Part shown: in pieces, positions 26,795 to 35,740 of the stretch
Layout of the letters: each line of letters starts with the position of its first letter
Position numbering within the stretch: the stretch's first letter is position 1
NCBI RefSeq assembly: GCF_900566075.1
Contig: NZ_UPHU01000001.1
Coordinates: 4,650,325 to 4,714,324, forward strand
Length of the DNA: 64,000 nt
Direction: 5' to 3'
Source of the DNA: Mycobacterium pseudokansasii
GTDB taxonomy: Bacteria; Actinomycetota; Actinomycetes; Mycobacteriales; Mycobacteriaceae
Made by a program: the position numbers and the translations under genes
The notes under the pieces: model-generated
Told to the model about the DNA's origin: nothing
The model's database searches: none
The model's input: the letters and a program-made list of their open reading frames with translations, nothing else

Positions 26795-27970
26795 TTACCC
26801 GGCGGCCGGCGTCCGAGGCATGACATAGGGCCGCGGCGTGACCCGCAGCACCCCGCTGACACCATTGCCACCGCCGGCGTTGGCCAGTTGGCCCAGCGGC
26901 AACCCACCGAGCATGGGCGCGGGTCCGGATTCGGCAGCGCTCGCCACACCGGCCAACGGCAATGCCCGGGCCGCCGGGAGGACCGCCTGATTCGCCGCCG
27001 CCCAGCCTTGCGGCACCGACAACGAGCCGATCGATAGCGCCCGGCCCAAACCCGCCGCGACCCCGGAACCACCGATCCCGGGGGTACCCAACCCGCTTCC
27101 CAACGACCCCATGGCCCTGGCCCCCGATTCGACCGCGGATTCAACAGCCTTGGCGGCCGCCGGAGCCATACCCTTGAACAGCGAACTTGCCGTGTTGGTC
27201 ATCGACATGCCCGAGCTGAGCATCGAAACGTGATTGTTGAGCATCGACACGATGTTGCTGAGCGGCGACAGATGCGGCGAAATCGCCTTCCAGAGCTCAC
27301 CCGCTGCTGTGAAGGGTGTGATGCTTTGCGTGGGCTCGGCGAGTTGTTGCAGCGCCTGCGGCACCGCGGAGATCAGCTGATTCGCCGCGGCGGTATCGGT
27401 GGCCTCCTCGACCGCCGCGGCCTGCTGCACCAGCCCGCCGGCATTGGTGATCTCCGGGGCCTCGTCGAACGGCGTCAGCGTCTCCGTCGCAATGGCCGCC
27501 GAAGCCGCATAGCCATACATCGCGGCGGCGTCCTGCGCCCACATTTCGCCGTACTCGGCCTCGGTAACCGCGATCGCCGGGGTGTTCTGCCCGAAAAGGT
27601 TGGTCGCGATCAGCGTCAGCAGCTGGATACGGTTTTCGGCGATCACCGCCGGCGGCACCGTCGTGGCAAAGGCCGACTCGTAGGCCGTCGCCGCCGTGCG
27701 GACCTGGTCAGCGGTCAGTTCGGCCTGCGCTGCGGTGATACCCAGCCACGTCACGTATGGCGATGCGGCCGCGGCCATCAAGCCTGCCGACGAACCCCGC
27801 CACGGCCCGACCAACAACCCCCGGATCACCGACTGAACTGCGGACGCAGCGTTGTACAAATCGATAGCCACGCCATCCCAAACCTGCGCAGCGGCCAGAA
27901 GCGAGCCCAAACCCGGACCGGTGTACATCCTGGCGGAGTTGATCTCCGGCGGCAAAGCTCCGAAATCCAT
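26795..27970 (-). CDS. PPE-SVP protein, PPE18-like
   Basis: A 391-residue PPE protein, the same length I recall for PPE18. The start is MDFGALPPEINSARMYTGPG at 27970; seven codons further upstream are also open. The PPE domain covers residues 1-180 with the PxxPxxW-type helices and WAQDAAAMYGYAASAA. The SVP motif GSLSVPQGW is near residue 310 and the C-terminus is RPYVMPRTPAAG. PE/PPE pairs are exported by ESX systems (mainly ESX-5) to the cell surface. It lies 30 nt downstream of PE13 on the same strand, the same pairing as Rv1195/Rv1196. Confidence 0.9.
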   Translation of the reverse strand: MDFGALPPEINSARMYTGPGLGSLLAAAQVWDGVAIDLYNAASAVQSVIRGLLVGPWRGSSAGLMAAAASPYVTWLGITAAQAELTADQVRTAATAYESAFATTVPPAVIAENRIQLLTLIATNLFGQNTPAIAVTEAEYGEMWAQDAAAMYGYAASAAIATETLTPFDEAPEITNAGGLVQQAAAVEEATDTAAANQLISAVPQALQQLAEPTQSITPFTAAGELWKAISPHLSPLSNIVSMLNNHVSMLSSGMSMTNTASSLFKGMAPAAAKAVESAVESGARAMGSLGSGLGTPGIGGSGVAAGLGRALSIGSLSVPQGWAAANQAVLPAARALPLAGVASAAESGPAPMLGGLPLGQLANAGGGNGVSGVLRVTPRPYVMPRTPAAG

Positions 27971-28000
27971 CTTCAGTCCTATTCTCCGCAACGCCGGCGG

Positions 28001-28300
28001 TTACTGGGCGGCCGCAGCGTTGGCGGCTTCCGTGGCGGCATACGAACCGGCGCTCGCGGCAAGAGTGGCCACCAACTGATCATGAATCGCGGCGGCCCTC
28101 GCGCTCACCGCCTGATAGGTGGCGGCATGCGCCGCGAACTGCACTGCGACCAGTGCCGAGACCTCGTCGGCGGCGGGGGGCAACACACCCGTCGTCGAAG
28201 CCGCGGCAGCGGCATTGCCGGCGCTCAGTGCCGCACCGACCGACCCGAGATTGGCGGCTGCGGCCGCCAAGGCGTCTGGTTGTGCCGTCAGGAAGGACAT
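28001..28300 (-). CDS. PE family protein, PE13-like
   Basis: A 99-residue protein that is only a PE domain: MSFLTAQPDALAAAAANLGS followed by a helical hairpin ending in YAATEAANAAAAQ. The YxxxD/E-type export signal is YAATE. The ATG at 28300 follows GGAGGT (reverse of ACCTCC), a strong ribosome site, which excludes the longer frame. It forms the heterodimer partner of the adjacent PPE protein. Confidence 0.92.
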   Translation of the reverse strand: MSFLTAQPDALAAAAANLGSVGAALSAGNAAAAASTTGVLPPAADEVSALVAVQFAAHAATYQAVSARAAAIHDQLVATLAASAGSYAATEAANAAAAQ

Positions 28301-29031
28301 GCGGTTACCTCCTCGAGAGGGCGGGCACTCGCCCGGCAATGCAGGTTGGTCGTCGGGTCACCGGTGGCCCAAGCTATCCGCCACGGGTCGGGCCGGCGGT
28401 GATGAACTGGCGCTGATGATGGCGAACACGCAACGACGGCAACAGGTTAATCTCACCCGAACCGGCCGGCCGGAGGTGCAAAATGCACCGACGGGCCGGG
28501 CCAGCGGTGAAATCTTCCCAATGGGACCCGGCCGCAGGTGCAAAATGCACCGTGGGTATACAGCGCGGCACTTTGTCCCGGGCCCGGCCGCCGGCTCATC
28601 GTGGGTCGGCTTTTGCACTGCGCCGCAACCCGTTCCAAACCGGGATACTTGATGAGCCCGGTACTTTCTGCGGAGCCACGCCAATCGAGCCGTAGCCGAG
28701 ATATATTCAGCCTGAATTGAGCGGATCGGCGCCGCCCTAACCGGTTTTGGTTGCCGGATACCGTTTGCTTCCCGACGAGCATAACTGTCGATCCCGTCGG
28801 CCGGCCACCACAACGGCCTTCCCGGCCCACGCGGTCAACTGGTTTCGCGCCCGCGCAACCAGCGGCTTCGCGAATCCGCAACTGCGGCCGCGGCGGTTAC
28901 CACATCGGCGGCAGACGGACAAGGCACTGCCTCCGTGAATCCGAGAGGGCAAGGACGGCAAAAGCTTAAGTCCCCCCAGACAGCGGAAATCGATCACCTG
29001 TGGCACCAACTGCCGATCCTAGAATCAGCGC
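28301..29031. other. Intergenic region upstream of PE13
   Basis: This 731-nt gap separates the divergent PE13 and the Rv1194c-like regulator. Apart from the repeat pair at 28466-28552 I see nothing recognisable; frames on both strands overlap each other and are compositionally unlike genes. A TTTTGCAC half-site of the palindrome recurs at 28611-28618. Confidence 0.5.
28466..28552. repeat. Direct repeat pair carrying a perfect palindrome
   Basis: Two 25-bp copies (28466-28490 and 28528-28552) differ at one position. Each contains GGTGCAAAATGCACC, a perfect dyad with an AAA centre, at 28475-28489 and 28537-28551. Centres are 62 bp apart, close to six helical turns. The pair lies 175-250 bp upstream of PE13 and looks like a double operator for a dimeric regulator. 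Confidence 0.65.
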
Positions 29032-30297
29032 GTGGTACGGCAACGACCCTCGCCGCGAATACGTGAGCTCATCCGAGAAGGGGCCCGGATCGCCCTCAAC
29101 CCCGGCCCGGAATGGATCGCGGAGCTGGATCGTGCCACCGTCGCGGCTAACCCGGCCATCGCCGATGATCCTGTCCTGGCCAAGGTTGTCCAAAAGGCCA
29201 ACCGCGCCAACCTGGTGCACTGGGCGGCCGCCACTATGCGCGACCCCGGCGCGCCGGTGCCGCCCAACCTTGGTGCGGAGCCGCTTCGCATGGCCCGGGA
29301 CCTGGTGCGCCGGGGCCTGGACACCTTGGCGCACGACGTCTATCGAACCGGGGAATACATCGCCTGGCGGCTGTGGCTGCACATCGCGTTCGGCCTGACC
29401 GCCGATCCTGCGGAGCTGCGCGAGCTTCTCGACGTTTCCGCCCGGTCGATCAACGACTTCATCGAGGCCACACTTGCCGGCATCGCCACCCAAATCCAGC
29501 TCGAGCACCACGAACTCAACCGTGGCAGCCATGCCGAGCGCCTCGAGGTGGTCGGGCTCCTTCTCGAGGGCGCCCCGATCAGCCGGGAGCGCGCCGAGGC
29601 TCGGCTTGGCTACCCATTGAATCGGGCGCACACGGCAGCCATCGTCTGGAGCGACGAGATCGACGGCGGCCAAGGCGAGCTGGATCGTGCCGCCGACGCG
29701 TTCAGCCACGCTGTGGGCTATGCGCAACAGCTCACCGTGGTAGCCAGTGCGGCCACCCGCTGGGTGTGGCTGGCCGACGCCGCCGTCCTCGACATCGCTG
29801 CGGTTGAGCGGGCGCTGGACAACATTGCCGGGGCACGCATCGCCATTGGAACCACCGCAACCGGGACCGGAGCGTTCCGGCGCAGCCACTTCGAGGCGCT
29901 GACCACGCAGCGCACCCTGATGCGACTGCGGTCCGGCCAGCGGGTGGCATTCTTCTCCGACGTGCAGATGGTCGCTCTGGTCACCCAAAACCCACAAGCT
30001 GCAAGCGAATTCATTTCCAGCACGCTCGGGGACCTGGAATCGGCAAGCCCGGAGCTGCAGACGACACTGCTGACATTTATCAACGAGCAGTGCAACGCCT
30101 CCCGCGCCGCCAAGCGCCTCTACACTCATCGCAACACCTTGCTGCGCCGAATCGAGTCCGCTCAACGACTCCTGCCGCGGCCACTCGGCCGCACCTCCGT
30201 CGAGGTCGCCGTCGCCCTCGAAGCCCTGAGGTGGCGCGGCAGCAACGTCGGCAATATCCCCTCACCCGCTCGTCGCGGCGGCGGCGTGCCGGCTTAG
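29032..30297 (+). CDS. PucR/CdaR-type transcriptional regulator (Rv1194c-like)
   Basis: A 421-residue protein with a degenerate GGDEF-like middle segment and a C-terminal PucR helix-turn-helix (FINEQCNASRAAKRLYTHRNTLLRRIESAQRLL, which spans about 340-385). Proteins of this family sense small molecules and control catabolic genes. The start is GTG 29032. The gene is convergent with fadD36, as in M. tuberculosis. Its targets are unknown; the divergent PE13 region with its palindromes is one candidate. Confidence 0.85.
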   Translation: MVRQRPSPRIRELIREGARIALNPGPEWIAELDRATVAANPAIADDPVLAKVVQKANRANLVHWAAATMRDPGAPVPPNLGAEPLRMARDLVRRGLDTLAHDVYRTGEYIAWRLWLHIAFGLTADPAELRELLDVSARSINDFIEATLAGIATQIQLEHHELNRGSHAERLEVVGLLLEGAPISRERAEARLGYPLNRAHTAAIVWSDEIDGGQGELDRAADAFSHAVGYAQQLTVVASAATRWVWLADAAVLDIAAVERALDNIAGARIAIGTTATGTGAFRRSHFEALTTQRTLMRLRSGQRVAFFSDVQMVALVTQNPQAASEFISSTLGDLESASPELQTTLLTFINEQCNASRAAKRLYTHRNTLLRRIESAQRLLPRPLGRTSVEVAVALEALRWRGSNVGNIPSPARRGGGVPA

Positions 30298-30300
30298 CCA

Positions 30301-30338
30301 ATTCGAGGCAATTCGAGCCGATTCGAGCTGATTCAGCC
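30301..30338. repeat. 10-bp tandem repeat between convergent genes
   Basis: Four consecutive 10-bp units start ATTCGAG (30301, 30311, 30321) and ATTCAGCC (30331). They fill the gap between the regulator stop and the fadD36 stop, the last unit reaching into fadD36. Confidence 0.6.
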
Positions 30339-31736
30339 TTCCGACAGCAATTGCTTCTTGAGTACCTTGCCCAGCGCATTGCGCGGCAGCGACTCCACGA
30401 TCCGCACCTCACGTGGGCGCTTGTGGACCGAAAGCTGCTGAGCGACAAACTGAATCAAGTCATCCGGGTTGGCTGAGCCGACGACGTAGGCAACGATGCG
30501 CTGGCCGAGGTCCGCGTCGGGGAACCCGACGACCGCGACCTCCGCCACATCCGGATGCCCCAGCAGCACCGTCTCGATTTCGCCTGCGCCGATGCGGAAT
30601 CCGCCCGACTTGATCAAGTCGACCGACTCGCGCCCCACGATCCGGTGCATGCCGCCGTAATCGACGACCGCGACGTCACCGGTGCGATACCAACCATCGG
30701 CGTCGAAGGCCTCAGCAGTGGCATCCGGTCGATTCAGGTAGCCCTCGAACATCGTTGGGCTCTGAACCTGCAGCCTGCCAACGGTTTCGCCGTCATGCGG
30801 GACCGGGTCACCGTTGTCGTCGACCAGCCGGGTCTGCACGCCGGCCAACGGCAGGCCTACCCAGCCGGGGCGACGTTCGCCGTCGGCCCGAGTCGACACG
30901 GTGATCAATGATTCCGAGGCGCCGTAGCGTTCGATGGGCCGGTGCCCGCTGACCGCGGCCAGCTTGTCGAAAACCGGCACCGGCAGAGCCGCGCTGCCGG
31001 ACACCAACAGCCGCGCCGGTTTGAGCGCCTTGGCGGCAGCCTGGTCGGCCGCCACCCGCGACCACACCGTCGGCACCCCGAAATACAGGGTGCCGCCCGC
31101 TGCGGCGTAGCCCGCCGGCGTCGGTTTTCCGGTGTGCACGAACCGATTTCCGACCCGCAGCGAGCCGAGCAGACCGAGGACCAGGCCGTGGACGTGATAC
31201 ATCGGCAACCCGTGCACCAAAACATCATCGGCGGTCCACTGCCAGGCGTCGGCCAGCGCGTCGAGGTCGGCGGCGATCGCGCGCCGGCTCAACTGCACGC
31301 CCTTGGGCGGGCCGGTGGTGCCCGAAGTGTAGACCACCATCGCGACGGCATCGGGTGACGGCTCGGGATAACGGTGCCAGGACCGGGCGCGTAACCGGAC
31401 CGGAATGTGCGGTAGCCCTTCGGTTTCGTCGGGTACCGTTCCCAGCCACGCCTGCGCGCCGGAGTCGGTCAGCATATGCCGGCGCTCGGCCACCCCGACG
31501 TCGGACGGTACCGGGACGACTTGCACGCCGGCGATCAGACAGCCGGTGACGGCGAGCACGGTGGCGGCGGTCGGCGTGGCCAGCACCGCGACCCGGTGCG
31601 CGCCCGCGACCCGCTCGGCCACCGAGGTTGCGGCGCCGACCAGGTCACTGCGACTGAGCGTGACACCGTCGATGCTGACCGCGTCTGCGATGTCGGCGGC
31701 GGACAGGTCAGTGGGGTTCAGCGAGGCCAGCAGCAC
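30333..31736 (-). CDS. fadD36: Acyl-CoA synthetase (malonyl-CoA-synthetase-like)
   Basis: A 467-residue AMP-forming ligase beginning MLLASLNPTDLSAADIADAV, which matches Rv1193 (FadD36, about 473). The adenylate motif VVYTSGTTGPPKG, the gate motif YGASE, YRTGD and the C-terminal lysine region (PRNALGKVLKK) are all present. The short length and missing long-chain linker suit a short-chain or dicarboxylic acid substrate, as in MatB-type malonyl-CoA synthetases (inference). It ends convergent with the PucR-type gene and follows two hydrolase genes on the same strand, forming an operon with gaps of 3-9 nt. Confidence 0.93.
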   Translation of the reverse strand: MLLASLNPTDLSAADIADAVSIDGVTLSRSDLVGAATSVAERVAGAHRVAVLATPTAATVLAVTGCLIAGVQVVPVPSDVGVAERRHMLTDSGAQAWLGTVPDETEGLPHIPVRLRARSWHRYPEPSPDAVAMVVYTSGTTGPPKGVQLSRRAIAADLDALADAWQWTADDVLVHGLPMYHVHGLVLGLLGSLRVGNRFVHTGKPTPAGYAAAGGTLYFGVPTVWSRVAADQAAAKALKPARLLVSGSAALPVPVFDKLAAVSGHRPIERYGASESLITVSTRADGERRPGWVGLPLAGVQTRLVDDNGDPVPHDGETVGRLQVQSPTMFEGYLNRPDATAEAFDADGWYRTGDVAVVDYGGMHRIVGRESVDLIKSGGFRIGAGEIETVLLGHPDVAEVAVVGFPDADLGQRIVAYVVGSANPDDLIQFVAQQLSVHKRPREVRIVESLPRNALGKVLKKQLLSEG

Positions 31737-31745
31737 CTGAGCAGG

Positions 31746-32546
31746 CTACCCAGACCCGTCGGCGGCCGCAGCGACGGTCTCCGAAGATCCGGGAAACAGC
31801 GGCCGCAGCAGCGCCGGAGCACGGAACGGGGCCCAGCTGTCCCGCGGTTGCGCCAGCCGGTCGGCGATGGCCCACACCGTCGCCGGATGGTGTCCATAAC
31901 CGATGTGGCTGGCCAGTACCGCGATGTTCTCGCTTCGCGGCGACGGCGGATTGATGCATGTCTGCCATGCGACCATGCCGTCGAAGCGCGAGTAGATCGC
32001 CGTCGTGGGGACCGGCATGGGTTCGGCTTCGGACTTCAACGGCAGCACGTGCTGTTCGGAGTGCAGGTGGGCGTAGCGCTTGAAGCTGGGGGTCGCGCGC
32101 GTCTGGGCTTCGTCCTCCATGCGAAACGGGCTGCCGAGGGTGATCACCTGACGCACCGCCGCCGGGTGACGGCGAGCCAGCGCACGCGCGAAGATGCCGC
32201 CCAGACTCCAGCCGATCAGGGTGAGCGGAACGTCGTAGCGGGCGTCCAGCTCCTCGAGGCGCAGTTCCATTCCGCGCACCGCTTCGGGCGTGGGGCCGAT
32301 GTTACGGCCCAGGCCCCAGCCGTGGGCCCGATACCCGAGGCGGCGCAGCAGCCGCCGCAGCGTCCAGGTGGAACCGTCCCCGGCCAGCAGGCCGGGCAGC
32401 ACCAGCACCGGATCCCCGTCACCGACCGGCAGCATCCGGTGCAGCGGCAGCACGCTGACCAACTGCCCGTACTCGGCCACCGCACGCGGGATGTCGGTGA
32501 GGTAGAGCGCCAATGGCGGGGCACTGACGGGTTTGGTCGTGGACAT
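31746..32546 (-). CDS. Alpha/beta hydrolase (Rv1192-like)
   Basis: A 266-residue lipase/esterase-type hydrolase. The nucleophile elbow is GWSLGG, with a candidate acid in YSRFDGMV and histidine in GYGHHPA. PVLVLPGLLAGDGS gives the oxyanion region. No signal peptide is visible (MSTTKPVSAPPLA), so it is probably cytoplasmic or membrane-attached. It sits 9 nt upstream of fadD36 and 3 nt downstream of another hydrolase, so it probably supplies or recycles an acid for FadD36. Substrate unknown. Confidence 0.85.
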   Translation of the reverse strand: MSTTKPVSAPPLALYLTDIPRAVAEYGQLVSVLPLHRMLPVGDGDPVLVLPGLLAGDGSTWTLRRLLRRLGYRAHGWGLGRNIGPTPEAVRGMELRLEELDARYDVPLTLIGWSLGGIFARALARRHPAAVRQVITLGSPFRMEDEAQTRATPSFKRYAHLHSEQHVLPLKSEAEPMPVPTTAIYSRFDGMVAWQTCINPPSPRSENIAVLASHIGYGHHPATVWAIADRLAQPRDSWAPFRAPALLRPLFPGSSETVAAAADGSG

Positions 32547-32549
32547 CGG

Positions 32550-33458
32550 TCAGCCCTCCTCGTCCCAGACCTTCATCATGGTCGCCAAGATCTCCTCGCC
32601 GCGGCCGAGACCGGCGAGGTGGCTTTCTCCTGGAAGGTGGAACAGCTCGGCGTTGGGCAGGCGCGAAACGACGTGCTCTCCGTGGGAGAACGGGATGATG
32701 TGGTCGTGATCGCCGTGCCACCAACGGACCGGGACCGTCACCTCCTCGAGCCGGAATCCCCAGTCCCGAGCGAAAACGATGACGTCGGCGAACGGAGCGG
32801 CCAGTTGTTTGCGGCTGCCGTTGAGCAGGTCGTCGAGAAACATCGCCTTGAACTCGGGACGGGCCAGCAGATGCCGGTCGGCCTGGGGTGAGAGCAGCGC
32901 GTACACGTCCAGTGCCGGGGACGCGACCGGCCGGGCCGCTCGGATCAGCAGGCTGGCGGACAGCCGCAGCGGGCTACCGCCCAGCCTGAGCAACGGCGCG
33001 ACCCGCACACCAAGGTTCATCACGCCGCCACTGATCGCGTCGGGACCGTGCGTCGGTGCGACGCCACCAAGTACGCCCGCCGCCACTACCTTGTCGGGCA
33101 GCCCGGCGGCGCACGCCAGCGTGTAGGGTCCGCCGCCGGACAGGCCGACGACGGCCATCTTCTCGATGCCCAGGGTGTCGGAGATGGTCCGCATGTCGTC
33201 GGCGAACGCCGAAATGGTCTCGTACTGGTGCGGGGTCGACGAGCCGATCCCGGGGCGGTCGACGCCGATCAGCCGGACGTTGTGGTGTTCGGCATAGACC
33301 CGGGCCTCGGTCGGGATCTGCCGGCGGGCACCGGGGGTGCCGTGCAGCCAGAAAACCGCACGTCCCTGCGGGGCGCCGAACTCGGCGAAACCGATTTGGC
33401 GGTCTTCGCCGACGGCGATGTTTCCTTCAATCTTGGGGCGGGCAATTGCGACGACCAT
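32550..33458 (-). CDS. Alpha/beta hydrolase (Rv1191-like)
   Basis: A 302-residue hydrolase. The nucleophile is in VVGLSGGGP, the acid in WHGDHDHIIP and the histidine in PGESHLAGL; the opening WLHGTPGARRQIP carries the oxyanion HG. The fold resembles proline iminopeptidase and haloalkane-dehalogenase-like hydrolases. It is the first gene of the Rv1191-Rv1192-fadD36-like operon. In H37Rv the next upstream genes are Rv1190 and sigI; here an aldehyde dehydrogenase gene lies upstream instead. Confidence 0.85.
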   Translation of the reverse strand: MVVAIARPKIEGNIAVGEDRQIGFAEFGAPQGRAVFWLHGTPGARRQIPTEARVYAEHHNVRLIGVDRPGIGSSTPHQYETISAFADDMRTISDTLGIEKMAVVGLSGGGPYTLACAAGLPDKVVAAGVLGGVAPTHGPDAISGGVMNLGVRVAPLLRLGGSPLRLSASLLIRAARPVASPALDVYALLSPQADRHLLARPEFKAMFLDDLLNGSRKQLAAPFADVIVFARDWGFRLEEVTVPVRWWHGDHDHIIPFSHGEHVVSRLPNAELFHLPGESHLAGLGRGEEILATMMKVWDEEG

Positions 33459-33534
33459 CCCGAGAGCTTCGCATGTGAGTTTGCCCGTGACAATCTGGGA
33501 GGGGTCCGTGATCGGCGGCTTTCGCGGCGCCCCG

Positions 33535-34992
33535 TCAGGCGGGCATCCCGATCGCCTTGGGCTCCATGTACTGGTGCAGGCCGGCGATTCCGCCGCCCTC
33601 GCGACCCAGGCCGCTCTGCTTGAAACCGCCGAACGGCGCGTCGCCCGGACCGAAACCGTTCACCGCGATCTGGCCGGTGCGGATGCGGCGAGCGACCCCG
33701 ACGGCGCGTTCGGCGTCGGCGCCCCACACCGCGCCGGACAGGCCGTACTGCGAGTTGTTGGCGATCGCGACCGCCTCGTCGTCGTCGCGGTAACGCAAGA
33801 CGGTCAACACCGGCCCGAAGACTTCCTCCTGCGCAATGGTCGCGTCCGGGGTCGAGCCGGTCAGGATCGTCGGCTCGTAGTAGAAGCCCGTTCCCAGCGC
33901 CGGCGGGCGCCGGCCCCCGGTGGCCAGGGTGGCCCCGTCGCCGAGCGCCCGGGAGACCAGACCCTCGACTCGCTGCCGTTGTTGCTCGCTGATCAGCGGG
34001 CCCATCTGGACCTCCGGATCGGCGGGATCGCCGACCTTCACCTGACGCGCCAGCGCCACCAGCCGGTCGACGACGTCGTCGTGCATCGCGTCGGGCAGCA
34101 GCAGCCGGCTCTGCAGGATGCACGCCTGGCCGGCATGCAACAGGCAGGAGTCGAACAGCATTCGCTGCAGCAACTCGTCGGTCAGCGCGGCGTCGTCGAG
34201 CACGATGCTCGCCGACTTGCCGCCGCACTCCAACAGGACCCGCTTCATGGTGCCGGCCGCGGCGGCCATCACCTCCCGCCCGACCGCCGAACTGCCGGTG
34301 AAGCTGACCATGTCGATCCGCGGGTCGACGGCCAGCAGCTTGCTGGCCTCGATACTGCCGGGAGTGACGACATTGACCACCCCGGGCGGCATGTCGGTGT
34401 GCTCGTCGATCGTCTTGGCCAGCGCCAACCCGGCCAGCGGGGTCAGCGGCGACGGCTTGAGCACGACGGTGTTGCCGGCAGCCAGGGCCCGGCTGAGCTT
34501 CATGACGTTGAGGCTGTGCGGGAAGTTCCACGGCGTCAGGATGGAGACGACACCCAGCGGCTCGTGACACAGCACGGTGGCACCGGCGCCGACCGATCCG
34601 ATCGGCTCCTCGCGCAGCGTGGTGGCGAGTTGGCCGGCGCGCTGCACGATGAAGGACGCGCTGTCGATCTGGATTGATCGCTCATTGGTCGTGCAGCCCC
34701 ATTCGGCCTGGGCGAGCGCGAAGAACTCGTCCGCGTGTTCGTTCAGCGCCTCGCCGAGCTGAGTCAGGCAGGCGGCGCGTTGCTGGTGGCTCATCGCCGG
34801 CCAGGGGCCTTCGTCGAACGCGCGACGGGCGGCCCCGATCGCCTCGGCGACCTGGCCGACGCTGGCGTCCGGCGCGGTGGCGATCGTCGCGCCGGTGGAT
34901 GGCGAGATGTCGTCGTAGCGGCCGTTGTGCGGTTCCACCCAGCGTCCGCCGATATAGAGCTGGTAGGCCTCGACAAGAGGTAATTCAGCCAT
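33535..34992 (-). CDS. NAD(P)-dependent aldehyde dehydrogenase
   Basis: A 485-residue member of the aldehyde dehydrogenase superfamily. The general base is in LLECGGKSASIV, the catalytic cysteine in HAGQACILQSR, the cofactor-binding start is LTPWNFPHSL and the C-terminal EEVFGPVL motif is present. The ATG at 34992 (MAELPLVEAYQ) has GTGGGGA in front; a GTG at 35004 is also open. It is divergent from the MaoC/DUF35/Ltp2-like operon and shares a ~200-nt control region with it. A plausible role is oxidising the aldehyde freed by that pathway's retro-aldol step (inference). Confidence 0.92.
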   Translation of the reverse strand: MAELPLVEAYQLYIGGRWVEPHNGRYDDISPSTGATIATAPDASVGQVAEAIGAARRAFDEGPWPAMSHQQRAACLTQLGEALNEHADEFFALAQAEWGCTTNERSIQIDSASFIVQRAGQLATTLREEPIGSVGAGATVLCHEPLGVVSILTPWNFPHSLNVMKLSRALAAGNTVVLKPSPLTPLAGLALAKTIDEHTDMPPGVVNVVTPGSIEASKLLAVDPRIDMVSFTGSSAVGREVMAAAAGTMKRVLLECGGKSASIVLDDAALTDELLQRMLFDSCLLHAGQACILQSRLLLPDAMHDDVVDRLVALARQVKVGDPADPEVQMGPLISEQQRQRVEGLVSRALGDGATLATGGRRPPALGTGFYYEPTILTGSTPDATIAQEEVFGPVLTVLRYRDDDEAVAIANNSQYGLSGAVWGADAERAVGVARRIRTGQIAVNGFGPGDAPFGGFKQSGLGREGGGIAGLHQYMEPKAIGMPA

Positions 34993-35030
34993 CTGCATCC
35001 CCACACCGGATATCGGTCATATCAACACCT

Positions 35031-35040
35031 GGTGTACACC
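35031..35040. promoter_or_regulatory. Candidate TetR operator between divergent genes
   Basis: GGTGTACACC is a perfect 10-bp palindrome about 40 nt upstream of the aldehyde dehydrogenase start. Toward the MaoC-like gene a promoter-like TTGACA occurs at 35097-35102 with TAGACA 18 nt later. The TetR regulator encoded at the end of the operon is the obvious candidate to bind here. Short palindromes arise by chance, so this is tentative. Confidence 0.3.
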
Positions 35041-35197
35041 GGTCGCAGTTCGGAGTCAACGAGTGCCAGCCCGAATTACAGGCAATTTCAGGCATATTGA
35101 CAAGCAACGTGGTACACGAGTAGACACAATTGGCGAACATCTTTCGTCGATGTGTCGGATCCGATGGTTTTCTGATCGATCTGCGACTGGAGGGCGC

Positions 35198-35740
35198 GTG
35201 CCGTCAGCCGAGTTCCGCGCCAAGCTGCGGGCTCTCGTCGGGCAGCACACCGGTGGTACCGGAACCCCTTTGGTGGCGCCGGATCCGGTCAATCAACCGA
35301 TGATTCGGCACTGGGCGCATGCGCTCGACGACATGAACCCGGTGTATCTGGATCCGGAGTTCGCGGCCACGTCGAGGTTCGGCGGCATCGTATCACCGCC
35401 GGTCATGCTGCAGACGTGGACAATGCCGGCGCCGAAGCTGGCGGGGATCCGGGAGCGGGGCGGAGCCCCGACCGAAATCACTTCCAATCCAACGGCATTT
35501 CTCGACGAGGCCGGCTACACCAGCACGGTGGCGGTGAACTCGGAGTTCGAGATCGAACGTTATCCGCGCCTGGGCGACGTGATCAGTGCGATGGCGGTGT
35601 ACGAGGACGTCTCCGACGAAAAGGAGACCGCGCTGGGCACCGGCTTCTTCCTCACCTGGGTGACGACCTACGTCGACCAGCATTCAGAGGTGTTGGGCCG
35701 CCAACGGTTCCGGGTTCTGCGATTCAGGCCGAAGCGCTGA
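35198..35740 (+). CDS. MaoC-fold protein (ChsH2 N-terminal-half-like)
   Basis: A 180-residue hot-dog-fold protein. The GTG at 35198 is preceded by CTGGAGGG and starts VPSAEFRAKLRALVGQHTGG. INQ-type contacts (NQPMIRHWAHALDDMNPVYLD) and FGGIVSPPVMLQTW are typical of the N-terminal domain of ChsH2-type hydratase subunits. The catalytic Asp/His pair of active MaoC proteins is not evident, so it likely partners the active MaoC protein encoded two genes downstream. It overlaps the DUF35 gene by 1 nt (TGATG); together they have the length (~319) and order of one ChsH2 protein. Confidence 0.82.
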   Translation: MPSAEFRAKLRALVGQHTGGTGTPLVAPDPVNQPMIRHWAHALDDMNPVYLDPEFAATSRFGGIVSPPVMLQTWTMPAPKLAGIRERGGAPTEITSNPTAFLDEAGYTSTVAVNSEFEIERYPRLGDVISAMAVYEDVSDEKETALGTGFFLTWVTTYVDQHSEVLGRQRFRVLRFRPKR

